64,000 nt of DNA from G963662655 sp963665015 (GCA_963665015.2 CAXXSY010000005.1:1-64000), one strand, 5' to 3'. Positions 1 through 10,307 are shown, numbered from the stretch's first letter. Notes: generated by a model from the sequence alone, not told the origin. A program made the numbers and translations.

Positions 1-1
1 C

Positions 2-850
2 ACAAAGCACGCCCTTGGCGAGGTGACGATCGAGAAAAGAAAAGAATTTCGCGAATTGGAATTGATCAGGACTTCAGACCCTGGCGTTACCCTGCGGAAA
101 TCGGAAGATCTGCAATACTGGGAATGGTACGATGCCAATAACAATTTGTTGAATCGCTGCCATACCAACCCGTACATATCAGAATTTGTGGACGTCAACA
201 CCAATGGGTACTGGCTCATGTTTGAAGAGCCCAATGAACACCCGTACGCTTTTCTTGAACCGATAGCCGATGAAGAAATTGGATATCCCGACGACTTTCG
301 ATACGACGTAGAGTCCAGCAATTTCGCCAGCCAGTCCGGTGTCGTTATCTTCGACCAGAATGGCAATAAAATGACACAGGTGGAGTTGTCTGGGGGCAGG
401 ATCACAGACATAGATATTAGTCCTCTTGGTAAATATTTCAGAGTTGCAGCCTGGCCAAATATTGTTATAATGACCATCAAAGGGAGTATTGTCTGGCAGA
501 GCGATACAGAGGGCTCGCGAACGATAACTTTCTCACCTAATGAAGAACTGGCGTTTCTTGGTCTTGGTCAATGTAAGGTACTGGATTTATCGAATGGGAA
601 ATATCTTGCCAATGTCCCGTGTTGGTTCGAACACCCGACCTCAGTAGCGGTGAGTGACAAGGAGGCTGGAATTGTCGCAGTACCAGGAGGTAGCGGAATT
701 CTTGTTTTCGATATTTGGGCTGAGAAACTCATCGTAAGATTCAAGAGAGATGGTGGAAACATTCAACTCTCAGGTGATGGACGACTCCTATCATTCACAA
801 CAAAGGGAAAAGTTGTTACGTATCGGCTTGATGAAATAGAGGGTGAATAA
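2..850 (+). CDS. Secreted beta-propeller-like protein, copy 1 (5' end outside window)
   Basis: The frame is open from the first bases of the window, and the first in-window start (GTG at 23) aligns to an internal position of the downstream paralogue at 1021-2049. The true start and signal peptide therefore lie upstream. The visible part has WD/YVTN-like blades (aspartate and serine-proline turns such as ISPLGKYF, FSPNEELAF, LSGDGRLLSF), so I read it as a propeller or partial propeller of unknown ligand. The last 200 bases are almost identical to the paralogue while the middle has drifted and carries small indels. It is followed after 2 bases by a stub of the giant-protein gene, the same order as in copy 2. 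Function unknown. Confidence 0.75.
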   Translation, partial: TKHALGEVTIEKRKEFRELELIRTSDPGVTLRKSEDLQYWEWYDANNNLLNRCHTNPYISEFVDVNTNGYWLMFEEPNEHPYAFLEPIADEEIGYPDDFRYDVESSNFASQSGVVIFDQNGNKMTQVELSGGRITDIDISPLGKYFRVAAWPNIVIMTIKGSIVWQSDTEGSRTITFSPNEELAFLGLGQCKVLDLSNGKYLANVPCWFEHPTSVAVSDKEAGIVAVPGGSGILVFDIWAEKLIVRFKRDGGNIQLSGDGRLLSFTTKGKVVTYRLDEIEGE

Positions 851-852
851 TC

Positions 853-975
853 ATGAAAAGAAATACACTATTTTTCGTTTTAACCCTCCTGATGATTATT
901 AGCGCAGCCGTTCTCTTTGCTCAGGAAATCAGGGAAGAAGGAAATCGAAAGAATTATAGATTATTTTTATCTTGA
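853..975 (+). pseudogene. 40-codon remnant of a giant beta-helix protein gene
   Basis: ATG at 853 follows the upstream stop by 2 bases. The first 29 codons match the start of the 2745-residue protein at 2052 (MKRNTLF..., hydrophobic signal peptide, then AQEIREE). After that the sequence diverges, reads 11 unrelated residues and stops at 973-975. It is what remains of the first copy of the giant gene after deletion of about 8 kb, or the edge of a partial tandem duplication. The signal peptide is intact, so a tiny exported peptide could still be made, but I see no reason to assign it a function. Confidence 0.75.
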
Positions 976-995
976 CATATGAAATGTATTATTGC

Positions 996-1014
996 CTCCT
1001 TTTTATAAAAGGAG
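996..1014 (+). promoter_or_regulatory. Small hairpin burying the Shine-Dalgarno of the 1021 gene
   Basis: CTCCTTTT (996-1003), loop TAT, AAAAGGAG (1007-1014) forms an 8-bp stem. The right arm is the ribosome binding site of the ATG at 1021. It could dampen initiation or could be coincidental, since any anti-SD-like run upstream would do this. Confidence 0.35.
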
Positions 1015-1020
1015 AATATC

Positions 1021-2049
1021 ATGCGCGCAACCATCATCATCGCTCTATTGCTGCTCGTTTCAGCTATCTACGCTTATCCCACACTACATGGAGAAGGAAT
1101 AACCCAATTCACCGTATATGGAGAACAACGTTTTGAACTTGTTGATGAAATAGACCTCGGCGATGAGCCTGTTGTGGTGCGCCGCGCACCGGCCACAAAG
1201 CACGCCCTTGGCGAGGTGACGATCGAGAAAAGAAAAGAAGAACGAGAATTTAAACTGACACCAACCTCAGACCTCGGCGTTACCCTGCGGAAATCGGAAG
1301 ATCTGCAATTCTGGGAATGGTACGACGCCAATAACAATCTGTTGAATCGCTGCCCGATCAATCCATACATATCTGAAATTGTGGACGTCAACACCAATGG
1401 CTACTGGCTCATGTTTGAAGAGCCAAAAGAAGATCCATACGATTTTATAGATGAACAGTACTATTTTGATGACCCTTGTATATATGCTGCAGATTTCAGA
1501 TACAATGTAGAGTCCAGCAATTTCGCCAGCCAGTCCGGTGTCATAATTTACGACCAAAATGGCAATAAAATGACACAGGTGGAGCTTGCTGGAGGTAGGA
1601 TCACAAATGTAGATGTTAGCCCTCTTGGTAATTACTTCAAGGCTGCAGCTTGGCCCAGACGTGTCATAGTGAACCTCAATGGAAACATTGTTTGGGAAAG
1701 CGAGACAGATGGTTTTCGAACGATAACCTTCTCTCCCAATGAAGAGCTTGCTTTCCTTGGAGTTGGACTATGTAAGGTACTGGATTTATCAAATGGGAAA
1801 TATCTCGCCAATATTCCATGCTTTTTCGAACTACCGACCTCAGTAGCGGTGAGCGACAAGGAGGCTGGGATTGTCGCAGTACCAGGAGGTAGCGGAATTC
1901 TTGTTTTCGATATTTGGGCTGAGAAACTCATCGTAAGATTCAAGAGAGATGGTGGAAACATTCAACTCTCAGGTGATGGACGACTCCTATCATTCACAAC
2001 AAAGGGAAAAATTGTTACGTATCGGCTTGATGAAATAGAGGGTGAATAA
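1021..2049 (+). CDS. Secreted beta-propeller-like protein, copy 2
   Basis: 342 residues starting at ATG 1021 behind AAAAGGAG. Residues 1-19 are a classical signal peptide ending in a Y-A-Y type cleavage region, so the protein is exported. The rest matches copy 1: an N-terminal linker rich in E, K and R, then about four propeller-like blades with Asp/Ser-Pro turns. No type IX sorting domain is present, so it may stay periplasmic. It ends two bases before the giant-protein ATG (2052), so the two are probably translationally coupled and made together. No catalytic motif is visible, so its role is unknown. A partner or accessory of the giant protein is only an inference from the duplicated gene order. 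Confidence 0.8.
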   Translation: MRATIIIALLLLVSAIYAYPTLHGEGITQFTVYGEQRFELVDEIDLGDEPVVVRRAPATKHALGEVTIEKRKEEREFKLTPTSDLGVTLRKSEDLQFWEWYDANNNLLNRCPINPYISEIVDVNTNGYWLMFEEPKEDPYDFIDEQYYFDDPCIYAADFRYNVESSNFASQSGVIIYDQNGNKMTQVELAGGRITNVDVSPLGNYFKAAAWPRRVIVNLNGNIVWESETDGFRTITFSPNEELAFLGVGLCKVLDLSNGKYLANIPCFFELPTSVAVSDKEAGIVAVPGGSGILVFDIWAEKLIVRFKRDGGNIQLSGDGRLLSFTTKGKIVTYRLDEIEGE

Positions 2050-2051
2050 TC

Positions 2052-5000
2052 ATGAAAAGAAATACACTATTTTCAGCGTTAGCCCTCTTGATGATTCTCG
2101 GTGCAACCGTTCTCTTTGCTCAGGAAATCAGGGAAGAAGAAGAGTGGGGAGAGTACTGGGGCTTATTTCCAGTCAAACCGGGTGAAGTATTCTCGAATCC
2201 GGAGAGATACTGGTTTTATGATAATGTTGACCTCAGTGACACCCTCAAATGGGTAATAAATTACTCTGATTCCGTGGCTTTCGAGCACGTTTATGTCTCT
2301 GTTGCATATGGATTCTGGTGCGATCCGTATCGCAATTCTTACTGCGAAACTTACCATGTGTACGACTCTACTTATGCGCACTCTGACCTTCATTATGCTG
2401 TTCTCGATGAGGATGAGCGCGGTAGAGGATATTGCTATGTTGTTATGTACAGGAAAATATATAACGCAGAGCATCAACTCACTGATATACATTGGATTAC
2501 CAGCGAAGCAGCCATTCGACGATCAGAACGTTTCTCACTTCTCGAAAGGCACGTATCGGACCAGAATTGGTATGACATCGATCTCGAGGAGGTCTCATTT
2601 TATGAGGGCAGGTTTGAATATGACCTGGAGACTGGTTTGGTTACCCCGGAGTCCGTTATTCCAAAATTTTCAAATGGAGGAGATATTCCCATCCAGAGTC
2701 TGTATATTGGCTTCAAATATAAACATGACGGTGTTCCGGATGAATACGCAATACGCGATACGACTCACAGAAGTAATATTGCTGCCGACACAACGATGAC
2801 AATACGAATGCGCGTACCGATAACTATGCCCTTAGATTCCGGTACAATCAATACAGGCGGAACGCTCGATATCGCACTGATACCCTACTGGGATCCTCCT
2901 ATGTTTATCTTTGAACCTGATTTATACGTTCCCATTGAGCATCGGTTCGTATATTATCACGAAAATGAAGACAACAACACAATGAGCCTTGATATTGAAT
3001 GGTATAGTGGAACAGTCTTGTACAATAAAAATATCGTGATAGAGCCAGGGCTGCCCAATTTCGGTAGTGATCAACTCACGGGGTTGAATTTGACGGGAGA
3101 TGAAAATAATAATGTAATTTATCTTCCCGCCAATGAATACGTTACGGTTGGTTATAAATTCACCAACAAGAGCGTATATCCCTTGTCTTCGTTGCAATAT
3201 CGATTTGTGGTGGAAAAGAGAGCGCTTTTCACCGAGGGAAGTGGAAATATCGAAGATAATAACCATTGGGAACCGCTGGAGTATGCCGACCATTACTATT
3301 GCTCGCCGGCTGTCGATGATTCAACACACTGGAGAAATGCGCCGACAATCCACCCCAATCAATCTGTTGATTTGAAGTTAAACATGCAGAAGTTCAGGCA
3401 CATCTACAATTGGGGTGAAGACTATCGACGGAACCCGATACATGATCCAAGCAACTGGCGAATACAATTGATATACAGGTATAAAGACATTAACGATTAT
3501 GAAACCGTTATAGATACCATGAAAAAACAAGAGGTGTACTTCCTCGAGGAAGAGAAGCGTGAGTATTACGGTTTCCCGGTTACTTACGAGTATCTTGATT
3601 TCAGCAGCCCTTATGAATACGATCTTTGGAATAACGGCAATGTTGTTGTCAATGCAACATTGGGCGAGATGAGATCGAAAAATGTTGGAAGTGCAAATTT
3701 GATACCCACAAATGAGTTACGGTTTCATCGTGGGATTGATCTAAAGACTTTAATGAGTTCCAGAGATCAGGTAAACGTGTTTACGATCAGCTCAGGAAAG
3801 ATATCCTATGTCAGTAATGGATCAAACAGCGGGGTAATATCCTATGATAAATCAATCGCGGGTAGAAGGCAATTCTATTATATTCATTGTTATGATTTAC
3901 AGGCTGCGCCTCACTTGTCAATCTTTAACAACCGTCTTGTGAATTCAGGTTTTCCAGTCGCACAAGTGTACAGTTCAAAAGCTCATTTGCATCTAACTGA
4001 ATACTCAGACACCGGAGGATTAATCAATCCATTAAGGGAAGAGGGTATTGGCATATCTTTGCAGAAGCCGGTTGATGGCAGGTCTCCAGTCATCTTCGAT
4101 GCTTTCATTTGCAACAATTGGACCAGAGAGAGAGCCTACGCATCTATTAAAGGCACTCCCAGCGTCGATCTCCAAGCCCCGTTAGTTTCTGTCTCATCCG
4201 GCTCAGGTCAAGTGCTGGATTTTCAATCGGTAAATACTGCTGGATTAGACATCATCGCTGAAGCAGGTGATTACATTGGCGTCCCTTCACAATACCAAAA
4301 CAGTATTAATAACGGACTAATGGGGGTTTACTGTATTGGATATAAACTCGAGAGAATCAACAGCAATGAATTCGTACTCGCAAATGAGATAGGAAAATAT
4401 CGATGGCATTGGGAATTTGATACTGTTACAGATGATAATAGCAAAGCTAAATATCTGTTTAGTGCTAAAAGCCACTTTGCAGGTAACAACGTTGATCCTC
4501 ATGTTTATCAGTACATTTTAACGAATCGGAAAACAGGAGAATCTTCTATCCCGAAGCACAAGTTTGTAGATGGAACATATCGTCTTACAGTGCGTACGGA
4601 AGATATCGAAGGCAATTCCGATGAAGAAGTGATAGAATTCAGCGTGACCAATGCCGGCACGATACCTGATTCAGTAATATCTACACATGAGACTTGGTCA
4701 GGGGTCGTGCATATACCTTATGATGTGCATATAACACAAGAAGGATCCGTCTCGGTATTACCTGGCACCGTGATTGTTTTCTACGACCAAACACGGATGC
4801 AAATAGACGGAGGATTTTCAGCGAACTTGAATGGTAGTGGAGACCTTCCTACGATCTGCCCCATGAATCCTGATAATGGATCATGTTCTATCTCGGTATC
4901 ATCATCAGCATCCGCCGATTTCGAAGATTTCACTATTAAGGATATTCATATTTATAGAGATAACAATAGAGACGAAATAGTCGGCATCATCAATATCACA

Positions 5001-8000
5001 GATAACGACAACGTCTCATTCGAAAACTGCCGCTTCATCAACTGCTCGAGTGATTTAGGTGGCGTTATCTATTGCGATAATTCGGATATCAGCATCACCA
5101 ACTGTGAGTTCAAATGCAACACAGCGCAATCAGGCGGGGCTATTTATATCGAGAATAGCGATCCGACATTGATCGGCAACCTGTTCTGGAACAATAGCGC
5201 CGATAACGGTTCGGCAATATACGCAACGGGCAGCAATCCCGTTATTGTCAATAACACCTTCAGGCATACACTTTACGAGATCGGCCAGAGCGTGATTTAT
5301 CTGGCGAACTCGAGTCCGGATATCTACAACACGATAATCTACAATGAGGTAGATAGCCCAGCCAACTGCTCCATACACTTGAGCGGATCTTCTCAGCCAG
5401 ATTTTTGGAACTGTGCAATCTTCAACGGGCAAGCGACCTTCATTGGACAACCTTTCTTGGGGACATATCAGAACATCATTGAAAGCGATCCTCAGTTTGT
5501 GGATAACTATCAGGTCGGTTACATCATCGAAAACAACTCGCCGTGTGTAAATACCGGCCAATATCCAGTACCCGGTATCACGCTTCCATTAAATGATCTC
5601 GCTGGAGGAACTCGCATCGATGAATCAGTTGTCGACATCGGGGCATATGAGACTCAGCAGAGTAGTGGCGATATCCATGTATCAGGTGATATTACTGAGG
5701 ATACATGCTGGAGTAGCGATGTCGTATATATCGATGATGATGTGAGCGTTCTCGAAAATGTCAGCTTAACGGTGCTACCCGATGTTGATATCGTACTTGC
5801 CGCTAGTTGTGACTTTGAGATAATCGGATCAATACACATCTATGGCTCGGAAAACGAGCCTGTCAATATCTACTGCCCCGTTAACTCGATAACAGGAGCA
5901 ACCTTAACCATCAGCGATCCCTATAGTTCACTGAATACATTGAGAAACGTAAACCAAAGTCGCAGACAAGACGGCATCACAAGAGATGAAGAATCCGCTA
6001 CATGCTTTTCGCACTGCCTCTTTAACTCGGTTGGTGGAGGCTTGAACGGTGAAGGCGTGAAGGTCGTAGTCGCCTCGCAGGAAGAGGTTATCTTTGAGCA
6101 TTGCAGCTTCAGAAACGCTGGCCCAGAAAGCAATGGCGGGTGCCTTGAAATCATCAATTCGTCTCCCATAATCAGAGATTGCGAGTTTACTTCCGGCAAT
6201 GCGGTGTCCGGCGGAGCTATCTATGCGATCAATTCAAACTTCATGTTGCTTGCCAGCATACTGCATGATAACAATGCTACGAATGGAGGAGCGATCTACC
6301 TTGATGAGTATTGCTCACCATTTATTGCAAACTGTACCATTGTCGATAACACCGCAGACTATGGAGGTGCGCTTTTCTGTTATGAAGATACTGCCACCCC
6401 CATCGTGGTTAACAGCATCTTATACTCCAACACAGCAACGGAAGGCGCGCAGGGCTATTTCTACAATTACGGCGGAGTAGGTCAAGGACCTGACGATGAT
6501 CCAACAGGTTTCTTCTACTGCAACATTCAGGGAGGTATTGACAGCCTCTATGTCTATCTCTCAGAAACTCGTAGAGGTGCTTCAAAATTGCGCGCTGGCT
6601 CTTCAACCCGATCAAGCAGAAATGGATTGTACAATGGTAGCTATGAATCAAATATCGATTGTGATCCCTCGTTCATAGCAAACTCTTTCGAACTGCGAAA
6701 TACTTCTCTGTGCATTAACAGGGGTACTCTAGAAGATTGGAGTATTGTATATGATATACATATCAACAACGACCTTATTGGATATCCCCCCACTGACAAC
6801 CTGTATGATATTGGAGCCATAGAAAAGGTACACTATGGCAGTATTTCGATTGGCGGGGTGATTAGTGAGGACTGCTTCCTTCTCGCTGACACGATTTATG
6901 TCTCAACCAACTTGACGATAGCACAAGATGTAACTGTTTTGGTGGATACACTTGTATCCTATATCCAATTTGGTGATGATGTGTCTGTTCTGATTCAGGG
7001 AAGTTTGGAAATTGCTGGAACTGAAAATGATTCGCTCCAATTGTGCGCAATTAATGGTTCAACCAACTGGAAAGGTATGAATGTTGGAAGTACTGGCTCT
7101 CTAAAACTTGCGTTTGCCAGGATGACCGATTCCGCCGCTTCGACGGGAGGAGTTATATCTACTTCTGAAGGCTGTATCGTTACGATATCAAACTGTGAAT
7201 TCAATGACAATCAGGCCACCTCGGGGGGGGCACTTCACGTCAATGGAGGTGAGATACGTATTAATAACACTCTGTTCTGCAACAATGTTGCTAACAATGG
7301 CGGAGCGATATATCATGTTGATAGCGATACGCTCGACATTGGCCAATGCGTTTTTTCAGGGAATATTGCGGAAGGCACAGGAAATGGTGGAGCAATTTTC
7401 TCAAGCAGTTCCGTCCGTATGACGAATAATCTTTTCCATGATAACATTGCAGTGAATGGAGGGGCTATTTATCAAGAGGATGGAGATATAATTTGTCTCA
7501 ATGCAACCATCATGGGAAATCAAGCATCTCTTAATGGTGGAGGTATCGCATTTAATCGCGATGCTGAGGCTCTACGTTTCGCTCTCTTGAATTCAATTAT
7601 TCGCGGAAATCACGACTCAAACGAAGGTCCATCACAATTCTCTGCCTTGGTGGGTAATCATATTCATATTGCATATTGCAATATTGAAAACATGATGGAT
7701 GAGATATATGATAATCATACCTTTGAAGGGGTAGCGACAGCAGTTTGCGATTATAATCCCGGCTTGAAAGATATTGAATCTGGAGACTATACGCTGGCTC
7801 ATTTCTCGCCATGTATAGATGCTGGCGCACCCACCCCTCACTACCTTTTCTCACACGAATACTCGTTATTCGATAATGATTTCGGCCATGAACCATCTGG
7901 CATGCATTTCGATCAAGGTTTCTGTGAATTCACCGATCCTGCTGGTTGCGAAGTGAAACCAGGCGGATTACATTTTGAAGACACATACATGGGGCGTAGC

Positions 8001-10289
8001 TCTTCCGTGTGCTTTACCATTAGAAACAGGGGAACAGAACCACTGATAAGAATCAATGGGATAGAAACGCCTTCAGATTATTTCACCGTTTCTGTTGATA
8101 CTACAAGTTCTACTGGTGCACCAATCAGGAATCAGCTTCGTCGAAAAGAAGAGAGAACAAAAAAAACTCGCCAATATGTTCGAAATTCAAGAAGAAGTAA
8201 CCAACTCGCTCGAAAAGAAATGAGTAGAAGAAATCCAGAAATGCCTTTTGTAAGCAAGAAGAAGGACACTGATTTCAATAACCAGAGCCGTGCAGAAAAG
8301 GCAACTCGTACAAGGTCTTTTTCTCCTATCGAACTAAGTCCTTTTAAGGAAGTGACAATCAGAGTCGACTTTGCTCCAATGCTTGAAGGCACATTTAACG
8401 ATCCGATGTGTATCAGTATCGAATCATCCATTGGTCGCGATGTTATATTGCCTGTTTACGCAACGAGTCTTGATCCAACGGTTCATATCGATTCTGTTGT
8501 AACCTGGACGGATTCTCTTTATATTGATTATCCTGTAGTCGTTGACATTACTGGAACGCTGAACATCTCTAATAATACAGAGATAACCTTTGCTGGTTTT
8601 GGTAAGATTGTCTGCAATGGCGGAACGTTCAATCCCGGAACGGGTGTTTCTTTCATCGGAGAGCCAGATAATTCTGAAGATGGAGTCTATCTGAACATCT
8701 GTTCTCAAATCTCCTTTCTGTCCAGCGAGTTTGTCGACACAAGACTGATTTCACATAGTACTGCTGTGCAAATAGCGAGCTCGTATTTTACCGACTGCTA
8801 TATCGAACATTGTAACAAGGATTTAACAATAGAACAGTCGCAGTTTTCTGGAACCAATGTAAATGCTTTTCGTTCTGTTTTCGGAGGCATGGGGTCTCAA
8901 AATGATTGTATTCATATTGAGCTAAGTGATTTCAATTTCTCAGAATACACGAATCTTGTTTCGATAAGCTCTTACCCAAATTTTGAAATGAACGAAAATA
9001 ATTTTTCAAACTACCAAACAGCTCTTTGGATAAATGAGTCCGGGTTTGGCAAATTGCATGATATCGTCGATAATACGATCTTCAACAATGAATATGGTTA
9101 CGGCATTGAGATTTATCATTCAACTGCTACCATTACTGGCCATAACGTAATCAATAACAACTACATCGGTGTTGCGGCTGTCAGGAATTCCGATGTAACA
9201 ATAAATGGTTCTTGTTATTATCCGTATCAATCGATACATAATAATTTCAATGCCGAATTAGTGTTTGCAAATGATAGTTTCCCAATTCTTTTCTCAAAAA
9301 ACCTGATATACGATCAGCTTTATGGGGACAATCATTTGGTAAGGTGTGTTCATCACAATGCAGATACGCTAGTCGTCGAGGATAACTTTTGGGGGGCTTT
9401 TACACCGACCGAGCACCTTTCCCCGTATGAGTATTATGATTATAATCCTCAATGGATTCCGGGTGATAGTGTTTTCGTGGATTACGATCCAGCTCTGGAG
9501 CTGTTTTCTTCTGCTGAATACAACATGACGCTGACAAACTACTTGCTGGCAGAAACTCAATATAAACAAGTAGTATCCGATTACCCAAGAACTAGATATG
9601 CGAGGACCTCAGCTATAAAACTAATATCTCTTGAAGGTCTGACAGGTGGTGATTATACGGATTTGCAACTTTACTATTTAAATGAGCCTAATTTACATTA
9701 CGATGAACAGGACAGCTTGCTGGCGATTTACCTTTACAACTTGTGCATGATAAAAACAGGGAATTATCCTGCCGCGATTTCCTGGTTCGAAACAATCATT
9801 GATGATCCGCGCTCTGAAGCAGATTCTATTTATGCCGTAATTGATATCGGATATACGTACCTCCTGATGGAGTCAGATAGTCGTTACAGAGGTTATGTCG
9901 GAAGATACCCGCAGTACAAACCCAGATCGTTTGATGATTACCTGTCAAATCGTGAAACCTTGCTTAAGGATATGCTTGATCAAACCACAGAAGCAGTTCC
10001 AGAATTACCTGTATACGTAGTTCTTGAGCAGAATCACCCCAATCCATTCAATCCGGAAACAACGATCAGTTATTCAATTCCTGCGGAGGGACAAGTCTCG
10101 CTAACTGTTTATAATATCAAGGGGCAGAAGGTAATTACCTTGGTTAATGAGATTCAGGAAAAAGGAAAACAATCTGTCATCTGGAAGGGTGTTAATTCAT
10201 ACGGGAAATCAGTATCATCAGGTGTCTATCTGTATAAATTGGATGCCTGCGGAAAGTCAATAACTAGAAAAATGCTTATGTTGAAATAA
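2052..10289 (+). CDS. Giant secreted beta-helix protein with M23-like domain and type IX sorting tail
   Basis: 2745 residues. Signal peptide 1-23. Around 540-660 lies an M23/lysostaphin-fold peptidase signature: HxxxD (H559, D563), a middle histidine in YIHCYD (H612) and an HxH pair (H645, H647), the metal-ligand arrangement of that family. Residues about 860-1950 contain three blocks of right-handed parallel beta-helix with repeated GG(A/V)I(Y/F) turns and N-rich stacks, as in pectate-lyase-like and Pmp-type adhesins. An ASH/Hydin-like Ig domain (about 1965-2115) is interrupted by a roughly 65-residue Lys/Arg-rich insertion. Another beta-helix block, a TPR-like helical segment (about 2480-2640) and the FlgD-like type IX sorting domain (NHPNPFNPETT..., ending RKMLMLK) follow. 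The family knowledge suggests export to the outer surface. Peptidoglycan cleavage is possible but unproven. Confidence 0.85.
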   Translation: MKRNTLFSALALLMILGATVLFAQEIREEEEWGEYWGLFPVKPGEVFSNPERYWFYDNVDLSDTLKWVINYSDSVAFEHVYVSVAYGFWCDPYRNSYCETYHVYDSTYAHSDLHYAVLDEDERGRGYCYVVMYRKIYNAEHQLTDIHWITSEAAIRRSERFSLLERHVSDQNWYDIDLEEVSFYEGRFEYDLETGLVTPESVIPKFSNGGDIPIQSLYIGFKYKHDGVPDEYAIRDTTHRSNIAADTTMTIRMRVPITMPLDSGTINTGGTLDIALIPYWDPPMFIFEPDLYVPIEHRFVYYHENEDNNTMSLDIEWYSGTVLYNKNIVIEPGLPNFGSDQLTGLNLTGDENNNVIYLPANEYVTVGYKFTNKSVYPLSSLQYRFVVEKRALFTEGSGNIEDNNHWEPLEYADHYYCSPAVDDSTHWRNAPTIHPNQSVDLKLNMQKFRHIYNWGEDYRRNPIHDPSNWRIQLIYRYKDINDYETVIDTMKKQEVYFLEEEKREYYGFPVTYEYLDFSSPYEYDLWNNGNVVVNATLGEMRSKNVGSANLIPTNELRFHRGIDLKTLMSSRDQVNVFTISSGKISYVSNGSNSGVISYDKSIAGRRQFYYIHCYDLQAAPHLSIFNNRLVNSGFPVAQVYSSKAHLHLTEYSDTGGLINPLREEGIGISLQKPVDGRSPVIFDAFICNNWTRERAYASIKGTPSVDLQAPLVSVSSGSGQVLDFQSVNTAGLDIIAEAGDYIGVPSQYQNSINNGLMGVYCIGYKLERINSNEFVLANEIGKYRWHWEFDTVTDDNSKAKYLFSAKSHFAGNNVDPHVYQYILTNRKTGESSIPKHKFVDGTYRLTVRTEDIEGNSDEEVIEFSVTNAGTIPDSVISTHETWSGVVHIPYDVHITQEGSVSVLPGTVIVFYDQTRMQIDGGFSANLNGSGDLPTICPMNPDNGSCSISVSSSASADFEDFTIKDIHIYRDNNRDEIVGIINITDNDNVSFENCRFINCSSDLGGVIYCDNSDISITNCEFKCNTAQSGGAIYIENSDPTLIGNLFWNNSADNGSAIYATGSNPVIVNNTFRHTLYEIGQSVIYLANSSPDIYNTIIYNEVDSPANCSIHLSGSSQPDFWNCAIFNGQATFIGQPFLGTYQNIIESDPQFVDNYQVGYIIENNSPCVNTGQYPVPGITLPLNDLAGGTRIDESVVDIGAYETQQSSGDIHVSGDITEDTCWSSDVVYIDDDVSVLENVSLTVLPDVDIVLAASCDFEIIGSIHIYGSENEPVNIYCPVNSITGATLTISDPYSSLNTLRNVNQSRRQDGITRDEESATCFSHCLFNSVGGGLNGEGVKVVVASQEEVIFEHCSFRNAGPESNGGCLEIINSSPIIRDCEFTSGNAVSGGAIYAINSNFMLLASILHDNNATNGGAIYLDEYCSPFIANCTIVDNTADYGGALFCYEDTATPIVVNSILYSNTATEGAQGYFYNYGGVGQGPDDDPTGFFYCNIQGGIDSLYVYLSETRRGASKLRAGSSTRSSRNGLYNGSYESNIDCDPSFIANSFELRNTSLCINRGTLEDWSIVYDIHINNDLIGYPPTDNLYDIGAIEKVHYGSISIGGVISEDCFLLADTIYVSTNLTIAQDVTVLVDTLVSYIQFGDDVSVLIQGSLEIAGTENDSLQLCAINGSTNWKGMNVGSTGSLKLAFARMTDSAASTGGVISTSEGCIVTISNCEFNDNQATSGGALHVNGGEIRINNTLFCNNVANNGGAIYHVDSDTLDIGQCVFSGNIAEGTGNGGAIFSSSSVRMTNNLFHDNIAVNGGAIYQEDGDIICLNATIMGNQASLNGGGIAFNRDAEALRFALLNSIIRGNHDSNEGPSQFSALVGNHIHIAYCNIENMMDEIYDNHTFEGVATAVCDYNPGLKDIESGDYTLAHFSPCIDAGAPTPHYLFSHEYSLFDNDFGHEPSGMHFDQGFCEFTDPAGCEVKPGGLHFEDTYMGRSSSVCFTIRNRGTEPLIRINGIETPSDYFTVSVDTTSSTGAPIRNQLRRKEERTKKTRQYVRNSRRSNQLARKEMSRRNPEMPFVSKKKDTDFNNQSRAEKATRTRSFSPIELSPFKEVTIRVDFAPMLEGTFNDPMCISIESSIGRDVILPVYATSLDPTVHIDSVVTWTDSLYIDYPVVVDITGTLNISNNTEITFAGFGKIVCNGGTFNPGTGVSFIGEPDNSEDGVYLNICSQISFLSSEFVDTRLISHSTAVQIASSYFTDCYIEHCNKDLTIEQSQFSGTNVNAFRSVFGGMGSQNDCIHIELSDFNFSEYTNLVSISSYPNFEMNENNFSNYQTALWINESGFGKLHDIVDNTIFNNEYGYGIEIYHSTATITGHNVINNNYIGVAAVRNSDVTINGSCYYPYQSIHNNFNAELVFANDSFPILFSKNLIYDQLYGDNHLVRCVHHNADTLVVEDNFWGAFTPTEHLSPYEYYDYNPQWIPGDSVFVDYDPALELFSSAEYNMTLTNYLLAETQYKQVVSDYPRTRYARTSAIKLISLEGLTGGDYTDLQLYYLNEPNLHYDEQDSLLAIYLYNLCMIKTGNYPAAISWFETIIDDPRSEADSIYAVIDIGYTYLLMESDSRYRGYVGRYPQYKPRSFDDYLSNRETLLKDMLDQTTEAVPELPVYVVLEQNHPNPFNPETTISYSIPAEGQVSLTVYNIKGQKVITLVNEIQEKGKQSVIWKGVNSYGKSVSSGVYLYKLDACGKSITRKMLMLK

Positions 10290-10307
10290 TGCCTACAGAA
10301 GGATACG

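Larger units (their letters stand above)
1..2092 (+). repeat. Tandem duplication, two copies about 1.2 kb apart
   Basis: Bases 1 to about 895 realign to about 1194 to 2092 (offset 1193 at the left, 1199 at the right, so small indels occurred). The match covers the propeller gene, the 2-base gap and the start of the giant-protein gene. The final 230 bases differ at only about three positions, whereas the interior (for example 220-300 against 1420-1500) is clearly diverged. That suggests gene conversion of the 3' part or selection on it. Confidence 0.85.

Noticed and set aside
972..1000. TTGACA at 972-977 as -35 of the 1021 gene.
   Set aside because: No -10-like hexamer at usual spacing; the TATTAT nearby is only 9 bases away.
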